DNA of 64,000 nt from Sipunculus nudus (Eukaryota > Annelida > Sipuncula > Golfingiida > Sipunculidae), in the NCBI GenBank assembly GCA_026874595.1, contig CM049319.1, forward strand, positions 64,472,417-64,536,416. The letters run 5' to 3'. The position numbers and the translations under genes were made by a program. Positions within the stretch are counted from its first letter, which is position 1. Every line of letters begins with the position of its first letter. The notes beneath the pieces are model-generated. The model did no database searches, had not been told where the DNA came from, and saw only the letters and a list, made by a program, of their open reading frames with translations. Below are positions 34,601 to 45,981 of this stretch, in pieces.

Positions 34601-35630
34601 TTTTAGCTGTATGGCTCCAAAATACCCCCCAGAATAATGAAAAATTTGATACAAAAACTGCAGTATCTCAATAACTACAACACTGATGGTCATGATTTTT
34701 GGCATACATATTGATCATGAGGTGTTCCATCAGTTTCTGCAGACTGGGTGCGCCACCTCTATTTTTTCAAATTTTTCGAATTTTTTTTCTCTTATTTTTT
34801 AGACCTTTAAGGATGCTGTCATCTGTCAACTGGGTACAAATCGTAACAACTAGACCTAGAATCTTCATTCTTGTCATGCAAGGAGGCCCATAAAAAGTGT
34901 CTGTGGAAACCTGAAATTAGGACTCTGTTTCCCATATCCTTCAGGCTTTAGGACTCCGAAGTATCCCTCAGAATAATGGAAAATTTTGATACAAAAGCTG
35001 AAGTATCTGAACAACTAATGTAGAGATCACCATGATTCTTTGCATGGATATTGACCATTAAGTGTTTTTATTAGTTTCTGCAGACTGGTGGTGCCACCTG
35101 TATTTTATTCAATTTTCGATTTTTTTTTTCTCTAGTTTTGAGACCTTTAAGGATGTAGTTATCTGTCAACAGGATGCAAATCGTAACGACTGGACCTAGA
35201 ATCTTCATTCTTGTCATGCAAGGAAGCCCTTGAAAAGTGCCTGTGGAAACCTGAAATTAGGTCTCTGTTACCCATATCCTTCAAGCTATAGAACTCCGAA
35301 GTATCCCTTAGAATAATGGAAAATTTGATACAAAAGCTGAAGTATCTGAACAACTAATGCAGAGATCACCATGATTCTTTGCATGGATATTGACCATTAA
35401 GTGTTTTTATGAGTTTCTGCAGACTGGTGGACCCACCTGTATTTTTTTAAAGTTTATGCATTTTTTCTCTATTTTTGAGATATATAAATACAGACACAAT
35501 CTTGACCTGTAGGTTTTATCTGTTTGATGCTTCAGTTGAATGGGTATATACTGCCATTCAGATGATAAAATTTCCTTTTGCGAATCTCTTCTCACTCAGC
35601 TGAGCGTCATGACCTATAGGTCACTTGTTT
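31684..35630 (+). mobile_element. 4-kb composite repeat element with 11 tandem 340-bp units
   Basis: Head: TTTTTAGCTCAGCTGACTGT, AAGTCATCTGAGCT, then GTCC repeats. Tail: CACTCAGCTGAGCGTCATGA, CCTATAGGTCACTTGTTT. Between them, units of about 325-355 bp each contain 'acaaatcgtaacgactgg', 'cctagaatcttcattcttga', 'catggaaacctgaaattagg', 'atgatttttggcatacatat' and usually GGTGGCGCCACC (starts near 31780, 32117, 32448, 32803, 33128, 33467, 33811, 34150, 34491, 34830, 35175). The same head and tail bound the element at 53293-55683, which has a different body. No transposase. Confidence 0.7.
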
Positions 35631-36189
35631 AGTTCCTCTTCACGTACTTATTCATGCCGTAAATTTGTGACGTAAGAAGTTTGGATCTAAACTAAAGAAA
35701 TCACTTCATGCCTAAATAAACGAAAGCTCCACCTTATAAATATATATGGTGTTATAACTTTCTAGGCGAAGCTCAACCACATTGTATACAATATACTTAA
35801 CAACATAACTTGATAAGTAAATACAATAGTCAACTTATTATTAAATGGTTTCTCCATCAGATGTTATTCTACCAAAATCCAACATAGTAAATGGCTGCGA
35901 TGTTTAAAAGCAAGAAGCCAAAAAAATTAAATTGTTATTAATGTTATTAATTTTAGTTTTCTATTATCTTATATATTTAACTAGAATGTGGTCCTTCGAC
36001 AATAAAGCGACTACAGGTATCCGCCAGATCACAGAGGCATGGATAAATTGAGGAAGAGAAAGTCTCCTGATGTGACAGCTGAGGTGTGCGGATGCCGGAG
36101 CATATGCAAGGATTGACACCTAGCCTAATTCTGATTGGCTATATACTTAATAGGTTTATTCCTTAGATCCCGTCACTACTGCGCATTAC
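35631..36189. other. AT-rich sequence, nothing recognised
   Basis: No ORF, repeat or RNA gene could be supported here. Confidence 0.3.
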
Positions 36190-37400
36190 AGAGTAAACAA
36201 GCACAAAACAATATTCCGCTTATGCATTACCGTACACCACAACAGCCCTCCAGATTTGTGCCACATTTGGTGTCATCAGAGATGTCCCAGTGACGAAATT
36301 AAAAAGAGTACTGTAGGAGGCACCACCAGTCATATGAACAAGATAATGCCACCCTAGATCTATAAACATGCAAAATTTCAGGCCAGGACGTCGAACCACT
36401 CCTGAGATATATGTTTGAACGTATTTTACGAATAAATGTTTGTAGGGCGTCACGTCTTATTTATGAGAAGGCTATCCAAGATTGATGAATATGAAAAAAA
36501 TCAGGCCGTTCAATTGAACGAGACCTGAGATATATGTGATTTACACCAAAATCAGGCTTTCAGATGGACGCCAGATGAAATTGATTGCAGGTGGCGCCAC
36601 CAGTCCGGTATCCAAGATATAAATCGGTCCCAAATCTATGTCATAGACTTTATATGGGCATGCAATTTTTCAGGTGGATACATCAAACCACTCTTTAGAT
36701 ATTTTCTCGGATTTATTATACGAATACATTATTATTGGTGACGAAACCAGTTTATTGTATGAGAAATCTACCCAAGATGCATCGAAATGCACAGTTTCGG
36801 AGCGATACGCCAAACCACTGCAGATATATGTGTGAATTTCAACTAAAACAGATGCATAGATAAATATTACAAAGAAACAATTACAGGTGACGCTACCGTA
36901 CCAGTCTCTTATGGTAGACTGATCTTGTAAAATATCATGCCGATACGCCCACAACTCTTGAGAAGGACATCAATGCATTTTACGAAAATTGGACAGTGGG
37001 TGGCGCCACCTGATTTGTTCTACGACAAAGCTATCCAACCCAGAAAAACATGCAAAAAGCTAATACATCTATCCACTCCTGAGATATGTGTGATTTTCAC
37101 CTAAAGCAAACGCACAGATGGACACCACACGAAATCGATTGCAGATTGCGCCACCAGTCTAGACTACGAGATGGAGGTATCCAAGATCTAGGAACATGCA
37201 CAATTCAGCCCGATAAATTGAACAATTCGTATTAGGATGTGCTATTACCACTATAAAAACACACAGATCCGATGAACACTATGCTAAAAGGATTGTAGAT
37301 GGAGCCACCAATCTTCGTTTGGCACCAGTTCACATGTGACCCTTTAATTACATGCATATGCCGGGTTTCAGAGAAATCGGTCCAAGGATCTCAGATGTGT
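36190..37400 (-). repeat. Diverged tandem repeat with GGTGGCGCCACC
   Basis: Units of roughly 250-330 bp carry 'gaaattgattgcagg', 'ggcgccaccagtc', 'ccaagatctaggaacatgca' and 'ccactcctgagatatatgtg'. The palindrome GGTGGCGCCACC is exact at 36999-37010 and nearly so at 36590-36601. The orientation is opposite to the similar array at 56640-57120. Confidence 0.5.
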
Positions 37401-39179
37401 GTGTGTCTGCGGAAGTTGAAAGATGACTTGCAGCAAAATGATCCTTGCAAATCTCTGTTTTGTGGGACTTGATGTTCTTAATTGTTCAATGTGTTCAGAT
37501 TGTTTATGTTATTAACACGTGGATACAAAGAAAACGAGAAGTTCCCTTTGATGGGGTCGGCATGTTATGGCTACTGTAAATCCGTCGTGGGTTACTGAGC
37601 AACAGGGTCTGTCAACAGGCAGTACAAAATTATAAGCTTTAGTACGTCAGACGTTCCAAGAATGGGCTCCCGAAAAATAAATATATATAAATAAATATTT
37701 TAGCATTCTTTAAATTAATAAAATATGATTTGTTTTATTTATTCTTGGTGTTGTATGACTACCGGGGTCCGATTCCCCATCCAATATAATATGGGAATCC
37801 TGTTGAACTGGATACAACTAAAAACATGTTGTCATAACATTAGAGGTGTGGACCGGACCGATTGGACCAGTCCGGTCCACAATTTTGGGCTAGAACGGAC
37901 GAGACCGCCAACAAAAAATACCGGACCGCTTATCCCTGGACAGAACCGGTCTGGACGGGCGCTGGACTTAATTATTAAAAGTTTAAGCTAAATATAACAC
38001 ATTATGGATTTAGTTTAATCTACAATGCTTGATATGAACAAGGTTTAATTAACCTCTCAAAGAAAGACTCTTTGGCTACTTAAAATGTATTTAAAGTAAT
38101 GGCAACCATCATAGTATAATTATATACGTGTATTACTTAATATTATTTACGGAGCCCGGGAGACGATATGGTGAAAAATATTTATTTATTACTAATCCGT
38201 GCGCACGAACTACTAATTCGTGGCCAAGAATTACTAATCCATGCGCACGAATTACTAGGTGTGAAAAATATATTTCCAAGGTGGAAAAAATATATATATC
38301 ACGAATCAGTGACCAATGAGAACAGCTCTCTTATGTTGCTGGCACAATGCTCATTTACTAATAAGTCGTGCACACGAGTTATTAATTCGTACGCACGAAT
38401 TACTAGCCAATGAGAAGCAAGCACACATCGACTCAGTCTAGGCACAGGCTGGCAGTTTCAGCGGGCAAACACGGTTGTCAAAATGAAGCCCAGCGCCTTC
38501 CGACAGTTCCGTGACTTCCTACCTTGGAAAATTCGGGACTCTGTATATTGAAAATAGAAAGGGCTTTAAGCGATACTTAAAGAATATAAATATAAAACTC
38601 ACATATCCAGTTGCCGTGCATAATTTCTAAGGCTTTCTCTGGTAAAAAAAAAACAACAACCTACCTTATCATCGTTCGGGCATAATATGGGAACATTATT
38701 TTAGACAAAGCCGATCAGGCTGAAATTTTAAAAAGTTTTTTTGCTTCACAAAGTAATTCCAGTTACAGTTCTCAATAGCCAATTAACGGTGATGCTAAAT
38801 TGCAAATTACGCATAAACTAGGTGAAATGAACTTCACAGAACTTCTCATGTCATATATGGATTCGCTTTCCTGACAGGAACGCATAAACATGATATGTTT
38901 GAAAGCCAATAAGCGTTTGGAAAAATTTGAAAAAATTATAAATTCCAATTCTCTATGAAAGTTTTAGATCATAAGTATAAATCATTAATACGTTTAGTAC
39001 TGGAGTGTGGTGTTTTAATATTAAACAATTTTTCTGTCAGACAGTCAAACTAACTGGAGAGTATACACAACGGAAAGCATGTTTAACATGTACTGGAGCG
39101 CTCTCGACTTCCAGCACTGGAGCTATGGTAAAAGAGCTATATATAATGGTCAAGTATAAAAATAAGAAGAGAGCTGGCT

Positions 39180-39604
39180 ATACAATCCACATTTAATGAA
39201 ATGATTAACGGACTAGCACCAGATTATCTGCTAATATATTAACTCAAACTCTGTCTCATGCTCCGCCCTATACAGTCCGCGCAAATCGCATTTGCTAGAG
39301 ATACTGAGGTTCAAACGGAAAGACTGTCGCTTTTCTTTCCTTCCAATTTTCTTTTCTTTCCTTTCAATAGCCTGCAAACTTTGGAAAGTGTCATATATTT
39401 AAGTCTACTTCAATCGATTCCTTGTTCGTGACTATTTAAACCCTGCCCCTCGAGATATTATACAGTTATTATTGCGACAATCATCGTCAACATGAAATTA
39501 TCCATACTCGGTTACGACAAGGTGCCAGTTACTTAAATCAATACCTATTTTCAATAGGAAAAACTGATGTTTTTAATCTAATTGATATGCTCGATATGGA
39601 CTAA
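39180..39604 (+). pseudogene. Decayed 3' end of a non-LTR retrotransposon (LINE) ORF2
   Basis: Broken reading frames give FNEMINGLAPDYL near 39196-39232 and HEIIHTRLRQGASYLNQYLF at 39491-39550, running to a stop at 39602-39604. Both patterns (the NGLAPDYL box and the RLRxGxSxLNxxLF box) are typical of the C-terminal part of CR1/L2/Jockey-like reverse-transcriptase ORFs. Frameshifts and stops lie between them, so it is dead. A (TAAA)n tail follows near 39706. The clade cannot be fixed from this remnant. Confidence 0.6.
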
Positions 39605-39703
39605 GACGTAAGCCTATAGGCTGGTATACCAGTAATAATATATGTGTAAGTATCAGTGTATGTGGAATGTCAATCTGTATTAACGTATATTATGTATCTA
39701 TAT

Positions 39704-39721
39704 ATATAAATAAATAAATAA

Positions 39722-39776
<55 letters not shown>
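39704..39776 (+). repeat. (TAAA)n and (TA)n microsatellite after the LINE remnant
   Basis: About five TAAA units are followed by a long TA run. A short tandem tail of this kind is common at the 3' end of non-LTR elements. Confidence 0.85.
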
Positions 39777-39777
<1 letters not shown>

Positions 39778-40814
39778 TATCGTGTGTGAATATATGTACA
39801 CTTTTCCAATCTGATCATTTAAATATACATATATGCATTCATGTTAATTTTTCACTTTCTTTTAATTTATATATGCAGGAGAGCAGTTGCATTAGCGTAA
39901 ACGGCTACTTTGTTATCCTATTGAAATAAATATTTTTCCACCTTGGAAATATATTTTCCACACCTAGTAATCCGTGCGCACGGATTAGTAATTCGTGCGC
40001 ACGAATTAATAAATATTTTTCACCATGTCGTCTCCCGGGCTCCGTAATTATTACATTTAAAGGTGGGTTTTTATTATTAACTGAAGTAACATGTTCAGCA
40101 TTTGAATAGTTTTCCAGTGGTGAGTTCCACAATGCTGATGCTTTTCCTCTGTATCTTTGTTCAAGTATATCAGTAATTAAGATTTCTGACTGTGCATTAA
40201 ATTTCTATGCATTAAATATGTTCAGTACATAGGCCTTTATATTCTCTATATATTAAATAATTAACATTAGATAATATGTTTTATATTTTCAAATCGCACT
40301 TAAACCCCTTCATCGCTTTTCATGCAGCTAGGCCTAATGTCAATCCGCAGCCATCCCCGCACAGCAAATTATCTGAATCAGCTTGCTCCATCCTGCACAA
40401 TTCGGTTTATATTCCTGCTATCATGCCCGCACATTAACATTAGATATTCAACTCTTCATTAAAAATCAAACCAAGATCTTGCCATTCGCTTAAGATTCGC
40501 TTATTATCCTGATGTAACTTCAATTGCATGGTTTGCTGTGTATGTGATATTCAGTTTTGTTAAATAATTGAACAAATATATACGTATTGAAAAAAAAATA
40601 TGTAGAATAAAAGATAAAAAGGACTATTTTAAATAAATTTTTAATAATATTTTAATAAATGGGCCAGACCGCTTGGACCGGTTCAGCTACCTACTGGGCC
40701 GGACCGCATACAGCTGGACCAGACCAGGACCGGACCACTGATCAGTATGTGATATGGACCGGTCACCAAGTGGTCACTATAGGGGGTGGTCCGGTCCGCC
40801 CCTCTACATAATTT

Positions 40815-41391
40815 GTATCATGCAGATTGTAAAATCACAGTAACAAGTGTGCTTACACATGTATAACAAATTATAAAATGAATACTAGTATCCATCAAGA
40901 TCTATTCCTTAATCCGTTTCCCCAAGGATATTTAATTAATAGGGTATTCCTTTGTCCATTGGATCATATCATGTATGGCCCAATCTCCACTAAGTTTCGT
41001 AGAAATCGTTTCAGAAGTTTTTGCGTAATTTTGCTAAAAAACATACCAAAAAGCTAACAAGCAGACACGGGTAGAAGCATTATTTTGCATTTCACCTTGG
41101 TGTTGCCAGGTGTTTGTAGGAAATCCGCGTTAAGTTTTAGGGAGGTGAAATACCTCCAGAACACTCCGATACTTCCTGCACAGCAATCACGCTGACAGCC
41201 GAGGGTGAGATAACGGTGAGTAAACATTGAAGGTAATTGATGCATTAAATAGTATCACACGTACATATTTTGGATATGAATAAACTAATAAGATTATCAA
41301 ACGCAGGAAAAATTCCTGCCTCAGGGAATATGCGTGTTTTTCGGGACTGTACATGACATTTATCAACATCAAGACGTCAAAAGTTAAAGTA
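40815..41391. other. Spacer, nothing recognised
   Basis: No coding or repeat structure could be supported between the hAT-like element and the 162-bp-TIR MITE. Confidence 0.3.
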
Positions 41392-41399
41392 GATCTTAG

Positions 41400-42055
41400 C
41401 ACAGGCGCTTGAATCGCTATTTGTGTTGATATTGGCTTAAATCGTGTTCAATTTACCTTAACAACAATCCCCTACCGTTCAATGAGCTGTAAACCATGTT
41501 ATATCGCTTGCCGGTACTTGTTTATATAATAGATACACAAGGCCGGCATCCAAGTCTGCGGACGAGTCTGTATCCATTAAGCGACGAGCAGACAGATTTA
41601 ACCCAGATTCCTATTTCCATCGTTATCAACCAATCAGGTGTTAGGTTCCAGGGGGGAATCCTTACTGCTGACCAAGATAAATGGGGATTTCCTCGTTTGG
41701 GGTAACAGCTGCTTAATGGATGCAGACTAGTTACAAATAAGAGCTCATTACAAGTGGTACACTGTGTGTATTGGAATGGTTAATGCTTTTATAGAAAGAA
41801 GAACTGGCCATTTAACGACTGTAAGTTTCTTCCCTCGAAAATCTTTAAAATATTCGGGAATTTGAATTGATTTCTTGTATTATCGCCAACCCACCGCAGA
41901 CTTGGATGCCGGCCTTGTGTATCTATTATATAAACAAGTACCGGCAAGCGATATAACATGGTTTACAGCTCATTAAACGGTAGGGGACTGTTGTTAAGGT
42001 AAATTGAACACGATTTAAGCCAATATCAACACAAATAGCGATTCAAGCGCCTGTG
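41400..42055. mobile_element. 0.66-kb MITE with 162-bp terminal inverted repeats
   Basis: The arms 41400-41561 and 41894-42055 are inverted copies with only about two mismatches (starts CACAGGCGCTTGAATCGCTA). GATCTTAG flanks both sides (41392-41399 and 42055-42062), a 7-8 bp target duplication whose first base is shared with the terminal G. The interior is 332 bp and non-coding. Near-identical arms point to a recent insertion. hAT-like by duplication size. Confidence 0.85.
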
Positions 42056-42062
42056 ATCTTAG

Positions 42063-42790
42063 ATAAGAAGATTCATAATCTTTCACAGTTCATTGCCAGG
42101 TATGGGACAGACTATTCACCGAAATTGCCTTAAATTCACCGAAATGATCATGATAGTGGCATTTATTAAATTGTTGATACTTTATAAGCGTTTATCATCA
42201 TAAAGGTGTAAATTGGGAGAGTGTATAGAATCTGGTCTGCAAGGGGACAACTAGCCGCCGACGGCGACGCAACAGGTTTCAGGTTTCTGTTGCGTTGCCG
42301 GCCCACCAAAGGGCCAACTGGGGTTATAGCACGATACGATCTGTTACTCTTAGAAAGAAAATTAAATAAAAATATTTCCAATGGTTTTGGCAAACCAATG
42401 TTCACATTATGTGGTATGTCGAAAGGCCTGTAATAAAAAATAACCATTCTGGAAAGCATGAAGCAGCTATAACATCAACAACTGATAGTATTTGTCCAGA
42501 GAGATTTGAAGCATTAACAGCCCCGGTAGAAATCTTACATTTGGTGGCAGTCCTGTATAAGGCTTTAAGCCTGTGTACTATTATGTTCATATTTTAACTT
42601 CCTTGGTGCAAAATAGGGCTGAGAAGAGAACAGTAATGTTTTCTAGTGGTCAAATATACAATACACATAGATGTACTGAACATTAATCAATGGATATATG
42701 TTAAATCTCACAGTTGTGTATGGAGTGTTATAATCACAATTAACTGCAGGTGCAATCTATGGACTCCCCAATGCGTCAGTCACTAAAAAA
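42063..42790. other. Spacer with one GC-rich hairpin
   Basis: No gene seen. At 42262-42297 GCGACGCAACAG and CTGTTGCGTTGC form a 12-bp stem with one mismatch around a short loop. Confidence 0.35.
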
Positions 42791-43065
42791 TGCAATTGAG
42801 GAGGTCATTCTTATGGGCTAGGGGACAACGTGAAAAATTAATAAATTTTCTTTGAGTGACTTCAATTCAATATTCTGTAATACTTTTTGTGTCCTGTGAC
42901 CTCTGTTGTCAAACCTCAGTTATTAATGCAGTGCCAAACATGAGAGAAATACGTGAATTATTGGACATTAAGAATAACATGCAAAGATGTTAACAGGACA
43001 GGATTCGAACCACCCATAACAGCAAGCCCAGAAGCATTCTGTGTAACCAACTGTGCTATGTAGGC
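42790..43065 (-). mobile_element. tRNA-derived SINE-like sequence (tRNA head at 42990-43065)
   Basis: On the minus strand from 43065, GCCTACATAGCACAGTTGGT contains a perfect A box (TAGCACAGTTGG) and, 43 bases later, a perfect B box (GGTTCGAATCC, 43011-43001). The acceptor stem does not pair (GCCTACA against TGTCCTG), so it is not a working tRNA. The internal RNA polymerase III promoter is intact. The extent of the body toward 42790 is a guess. Confidence 0.55.
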
Positions 43066-44066
43066 AAGTTGCAAGCAGGAGGAAGGCTGGGATATTTAAG
43101 TCTTTTCAAACTTTTGTGACTGAATAAGTAAGCCAGTGGCCACCAGGGGTCAGTTGGCTACGGGGTGGATTCTCCCATGTGAATTTTGCCTCCCCCAAAA
43201 CCGCCACTAGCATATGAGAAATGGTCAAAAATGAGAATGAAAAGCAAATCAAAAAGCAGAATAGGTATTAAAATACAATAGGAATATACAGTGAAACCTC
43301 GTTGTGTCGAACTTGATTAAGTCGAATTCCCGCATATGTCGAAGTCGAACGTGAGATCGTTGCAAAAAATTGAATAGTTAAAACCTTACTAATGTAACTC
43401 CACTTGTGTCGAAGTCAGATGTGTTGAAAAACAGGATGTGTCGAGGTGTTTTGTTGGTCCCTAGCTAGTATTTCTGTCGCTTAACTCAAAGTCATGATTG
43501 GATAACAGTTGTACAGGGCCCATCATCATGATTGGGCCGTGATGAGCAGTCATAATTATCAAGTGCGATGGCTCTGTTGACTCTGAATGACTCAAGCTCA
43601 TGCCGCTTAAGTGTTTAGTCAACAGTTGTGCACAGTCCAACAATCATACCTACAGTTACATAATTAATACCGGCTAGGATTTAACTCATCAAGCGCAATG
43701 GCTTATATACCTAGTCCATTGTTTTCTTGTTTGGCCAATCAGTCACTCATTACCTTTCTTCTCTCGCCGAAAAAGAATCAATGAGTAGTTATTGATGAAC
43801 CAAACATAATCCAATCCTTACCTTTGATGTGTGTAGGATAAACATACAGGGCTCTATATAAATGGAGGAAGATGAGTTCTATATCAGACTGACTCTAATT
43901 TACCATAGAGTACGTTGTACATTATTACTTCTTCACTTTCATATTGTTTGTGTCCTGTTTGCAATGGAGTCAGGGCCAGCTAAGCGTAAGCTTGATGTAA
44001 AGACCATTGAGCAGAAGTACATAGCACTTGTCGAAGTTGAATGTGGTGAAATTAAGACCAAGGCAA

Positions 44067-45534
44067 CAGGGTTGGCCGGTAAGAGTTACCCCCAGCTTTA
44101 ACCGCTGGCTAAAGCAGGCTTTAACCGGCCCGGTCAATACTTCAAAAGTGGCTAATACTGGCTTTTACCGGCTAATACTCCTGAATTTTAATATAAATAT
44201 GCCCCAAACCAAATAAACAACAACAGCGTTATTCTAAAATGTTTTCATTGTTATACAAGCCTGTTCATTGTACATGTGCCAGGAAATACTAAAGTAAATT
44301 ATTTAAAATGATGCAAAACAAATATTATACCAGTTAAGCAAGGTAGTACTGAGACTGCAGGGGGAATCAAGGTTAATGTGCAGTAATATGCATGCTGATT
44401 TAACTGTAAAGATTTACAGTTTGTACAAATGCTTGGCTTGTCAAATGACATCAGTTCTAAGATAAATGTCACAAGTAAGGTGCATCACTGTGCCATTCTC
44501 ACCAATCCAGCTCTTCACTCCCCCTGAGGGCATGATAGCAGGCCACCAACTTGGCAGCCTTCTGCAGACCGAGTCTGTTCCGGAGTTTGTTTTGTATGTG
44601 GCTAAAATTTGAAAAAATGCTCTCTATAGATGCCGAACTGGCAGGCATGCACAAGAGTTGTATTGCTTTGTCACATAAATCCTGGTTAAATGTATATAGC
44701 TTTTGTTGCTCCCTCATCTATATCATAGAAGTTCCAGACAGGGTCCTTTGGCTTCAACTTAGAATTTTTGATGATAACAGTTGGATTATAGAATGGATAA
44801 ATTGTTGGACTTAAAAATTTCCACCTTTAATATAGGCAAATCTAATCATCCATGAACACTTAAATCCCTCCCACATCTCTGTAGCAGCCTATCACTAAAT
44901 GTCACAGTTCATGTCCCACACCAAGGCCCAATATCAAAGCTTTGTATGAGAAAGTCTTTGATAATCAAAAGTTAAGAACAAACATACAGCAATTTAGTGA
45001 GCATGGACTATAAGTCCAGGCAAGACTGAAATTGACTCAAAACTGACTCTGAAGTTGTTCAATTAATCTCCATCCCCATAGCCTCTGGGTAAACATCCTT
45101 TAATGATGCAAGTCAGTATTGTAAAACAAATAATGATTATCAGGGAGCCATTCAGTGGAACCAGTTTTGTGCTCAAGATCATCTCAAGACTAATTAAATT
45201 TGGTCACATAACTGTTTCCCTTCCACCTGTCCATCCACTAACCACATGGTTCACTGCACTAGTCCAGAGGTAGGCTTCATGTAAGTAACTTGTATTATAG
45301 CCACTACTTTAAAGCCCATGTAAAAAAGTGTTCAGTATGAATGGTTTGTCAGATGATCAGTATATCACTGCAACTACTTAAGAGCCTGAGTAGTAAAGTA
45401 AATTGCATGAATAATTTGTCAGATGACCAGTACATTGAATGGTATCAGACTATCAGCCAGTATTAGCCGGTTAAAGCCGGCTAAAGCCACCGGCCCGGTC
45501 AATTTGAGTAAAAGCCGGCTTTTGTCCAACCCTG
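44067..45534 (-). mobile_element. hAT element with perfect 8-bp target duplication
   Basis: The termini are CAGGGTTGG (44067-44075) and its inverse CCAACCCTG (45526-45534). CAAGGCAA is duplicated exactly at 44059-44066 and 45535-45542. Subterminal sequence repeats GCCGGTTAAAGCCGGCTAAA-like words on both ends. A piece of hAT transposase is encoded on the minus strand. 1,468 bp, so internally deleted. Confidence 0.9.
44499..44717 (-). pseudogene. hAT transposase C-terminal dimerisation domain (fragment)
   Basis: The 72-residue reading frame contains MPASSASIESIFSNFSHIQN followed by KLRNRLGLQKAAKLVACYHA. This matches the hAT C-terminal signature (P-x-S-S-x-S-x-E-x-x-F-S, then R-N-R-L) used for dimerisation. 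The zinc finger and catalytic regions are absent. Confidence 0.8.
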
Positions 45535-45981
45535 CAAGGCAAAGATTGCAAAGGATTTCAACACGCTGTGTACATGGTTCAAGAATGCTGAGAAGATCAA
45601 GGTTACTGCCTGTTTAAAGTAGATCTGATGTACTGAACTGAAAATGATCTGAGCAAATCATATATTGATTTGTGTGCTTTTATACATGTACATGTTTGTG
45701 CTCATATTTCACTTTCTTGATTAACCTAAACCTACTTCTGGTGGTACTTGTGTGTTTTTTTTTATTTTTTTTTATGAAAAAATGTACATAAAATCTGTGT
45801 TGTTCCTTCCAAAAACATTTGTGAGACCTAAATAACAAGGCCCTATACATGTGCAGTATGTATCGCTAATAATCATGGCTGAAGAGGTTGAATATAATGA
45901 ACATCGGTTGTCTTGAACTCCGGTTGTGTCGAAGTAAATTCACTAGTCCCTTCGACTTCGACACAACGAGGTTTCACTCTA

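Larger units (their letters stand above)
38148..40045. mobile_element. Fold-back element with about 125-150-bp inverted arms
   Basis: The left arm (38148 to about 38296) and right arm (about 39922-40045) are inverted copies: TTACGGAGCCCGGGAGACGA, ATGGTGAAAAATATTTAT, then GTGCGCACGAATTACTA repeats and 'atatatttccaaggtgg'. Flanking ATTATT on both sides may be a target duplication. The arms carry several copies of the 14-bp perfect palindrome TTCGTGCGCACGAA or near variants. The centre contains a LINE remnant. Confidence 0.65.
37841..40806. mobile_element. Non-autonomous hAT-like element (3 kb, with nested insertions)
   Basis: The left end TAGAGGTGTGGACCGGACC matches the inverted right end TAGAGGGGCGGACCGGACC in 17 of 19 bases. 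Flanking 8-mers CATAACAT (37833-37840) and CATAATTT (40807-40814) agree at 6 of 8, consistent with an aged 8-bp target duplication. Both ends continue in a GGACCGG-rich subterminal zone. A fold-back element and a LINE remnant sit inside; no hAT transposase remains. Confidence 0.65.
43964..45622 (+). pseudogene. Tigger/pogo transposase N-terminal helix-turn-helix fragment, split by a hAT insertion
   Basis: The ATG at 43964 starts MESGPAKRKLDVKTIEQKYI, the Pro/Lys-Arg start and first helix of the CENP-B/psq DNA-binding domain of pogo-like transposases. It breaks at 44066, where the hAT element begins, and resumes at 45543 with KIAKDFNTLCTWFKNAEKIK to a stop at 45620-45622. The two parts, 43964-44066 and 45543-45622, sum to 183 bases, an exact multiple of three, so before the hAT arrived the copy encoded about 60 residues: the DNA-binding domain without a catalytic domain. 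Confidence 0.7.
43289..45979 (+). mobile_element. pogo/Tigger-like DNA transposon, interrupted
   Basis: The ends CAGTGAAACCTCGTTGTGTC and, inverted, GAGTGAAACCTCGTTGTGTC are flanked by TA (43287-43288 and 45980-45981), the target duplication of Tc1/mariner/pogo elements. Subterminal repeats of GTCGAA words follow at both ends. It holds the first part of a transposase (43964 on) and is split by a hAT element at 44067-45534. Without that insertion it is about 1.2 kb. Shorter relatives sit at 59760-59943. Confidence 0.85.

Noticed and set aside
31718-35353. Repeated 60-92-residue ORFs (e.g. with GNRDLISGF)
   Set aside because: Translations of the 340-bp tandem unit; frames are broken at random, with no start or codon bias.
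36220-36954. 77- and 94-residue minus-strand ORFs
   Set aside because: They lie within the diverged GGTGGCGCCACC repeat and show no domain motif.
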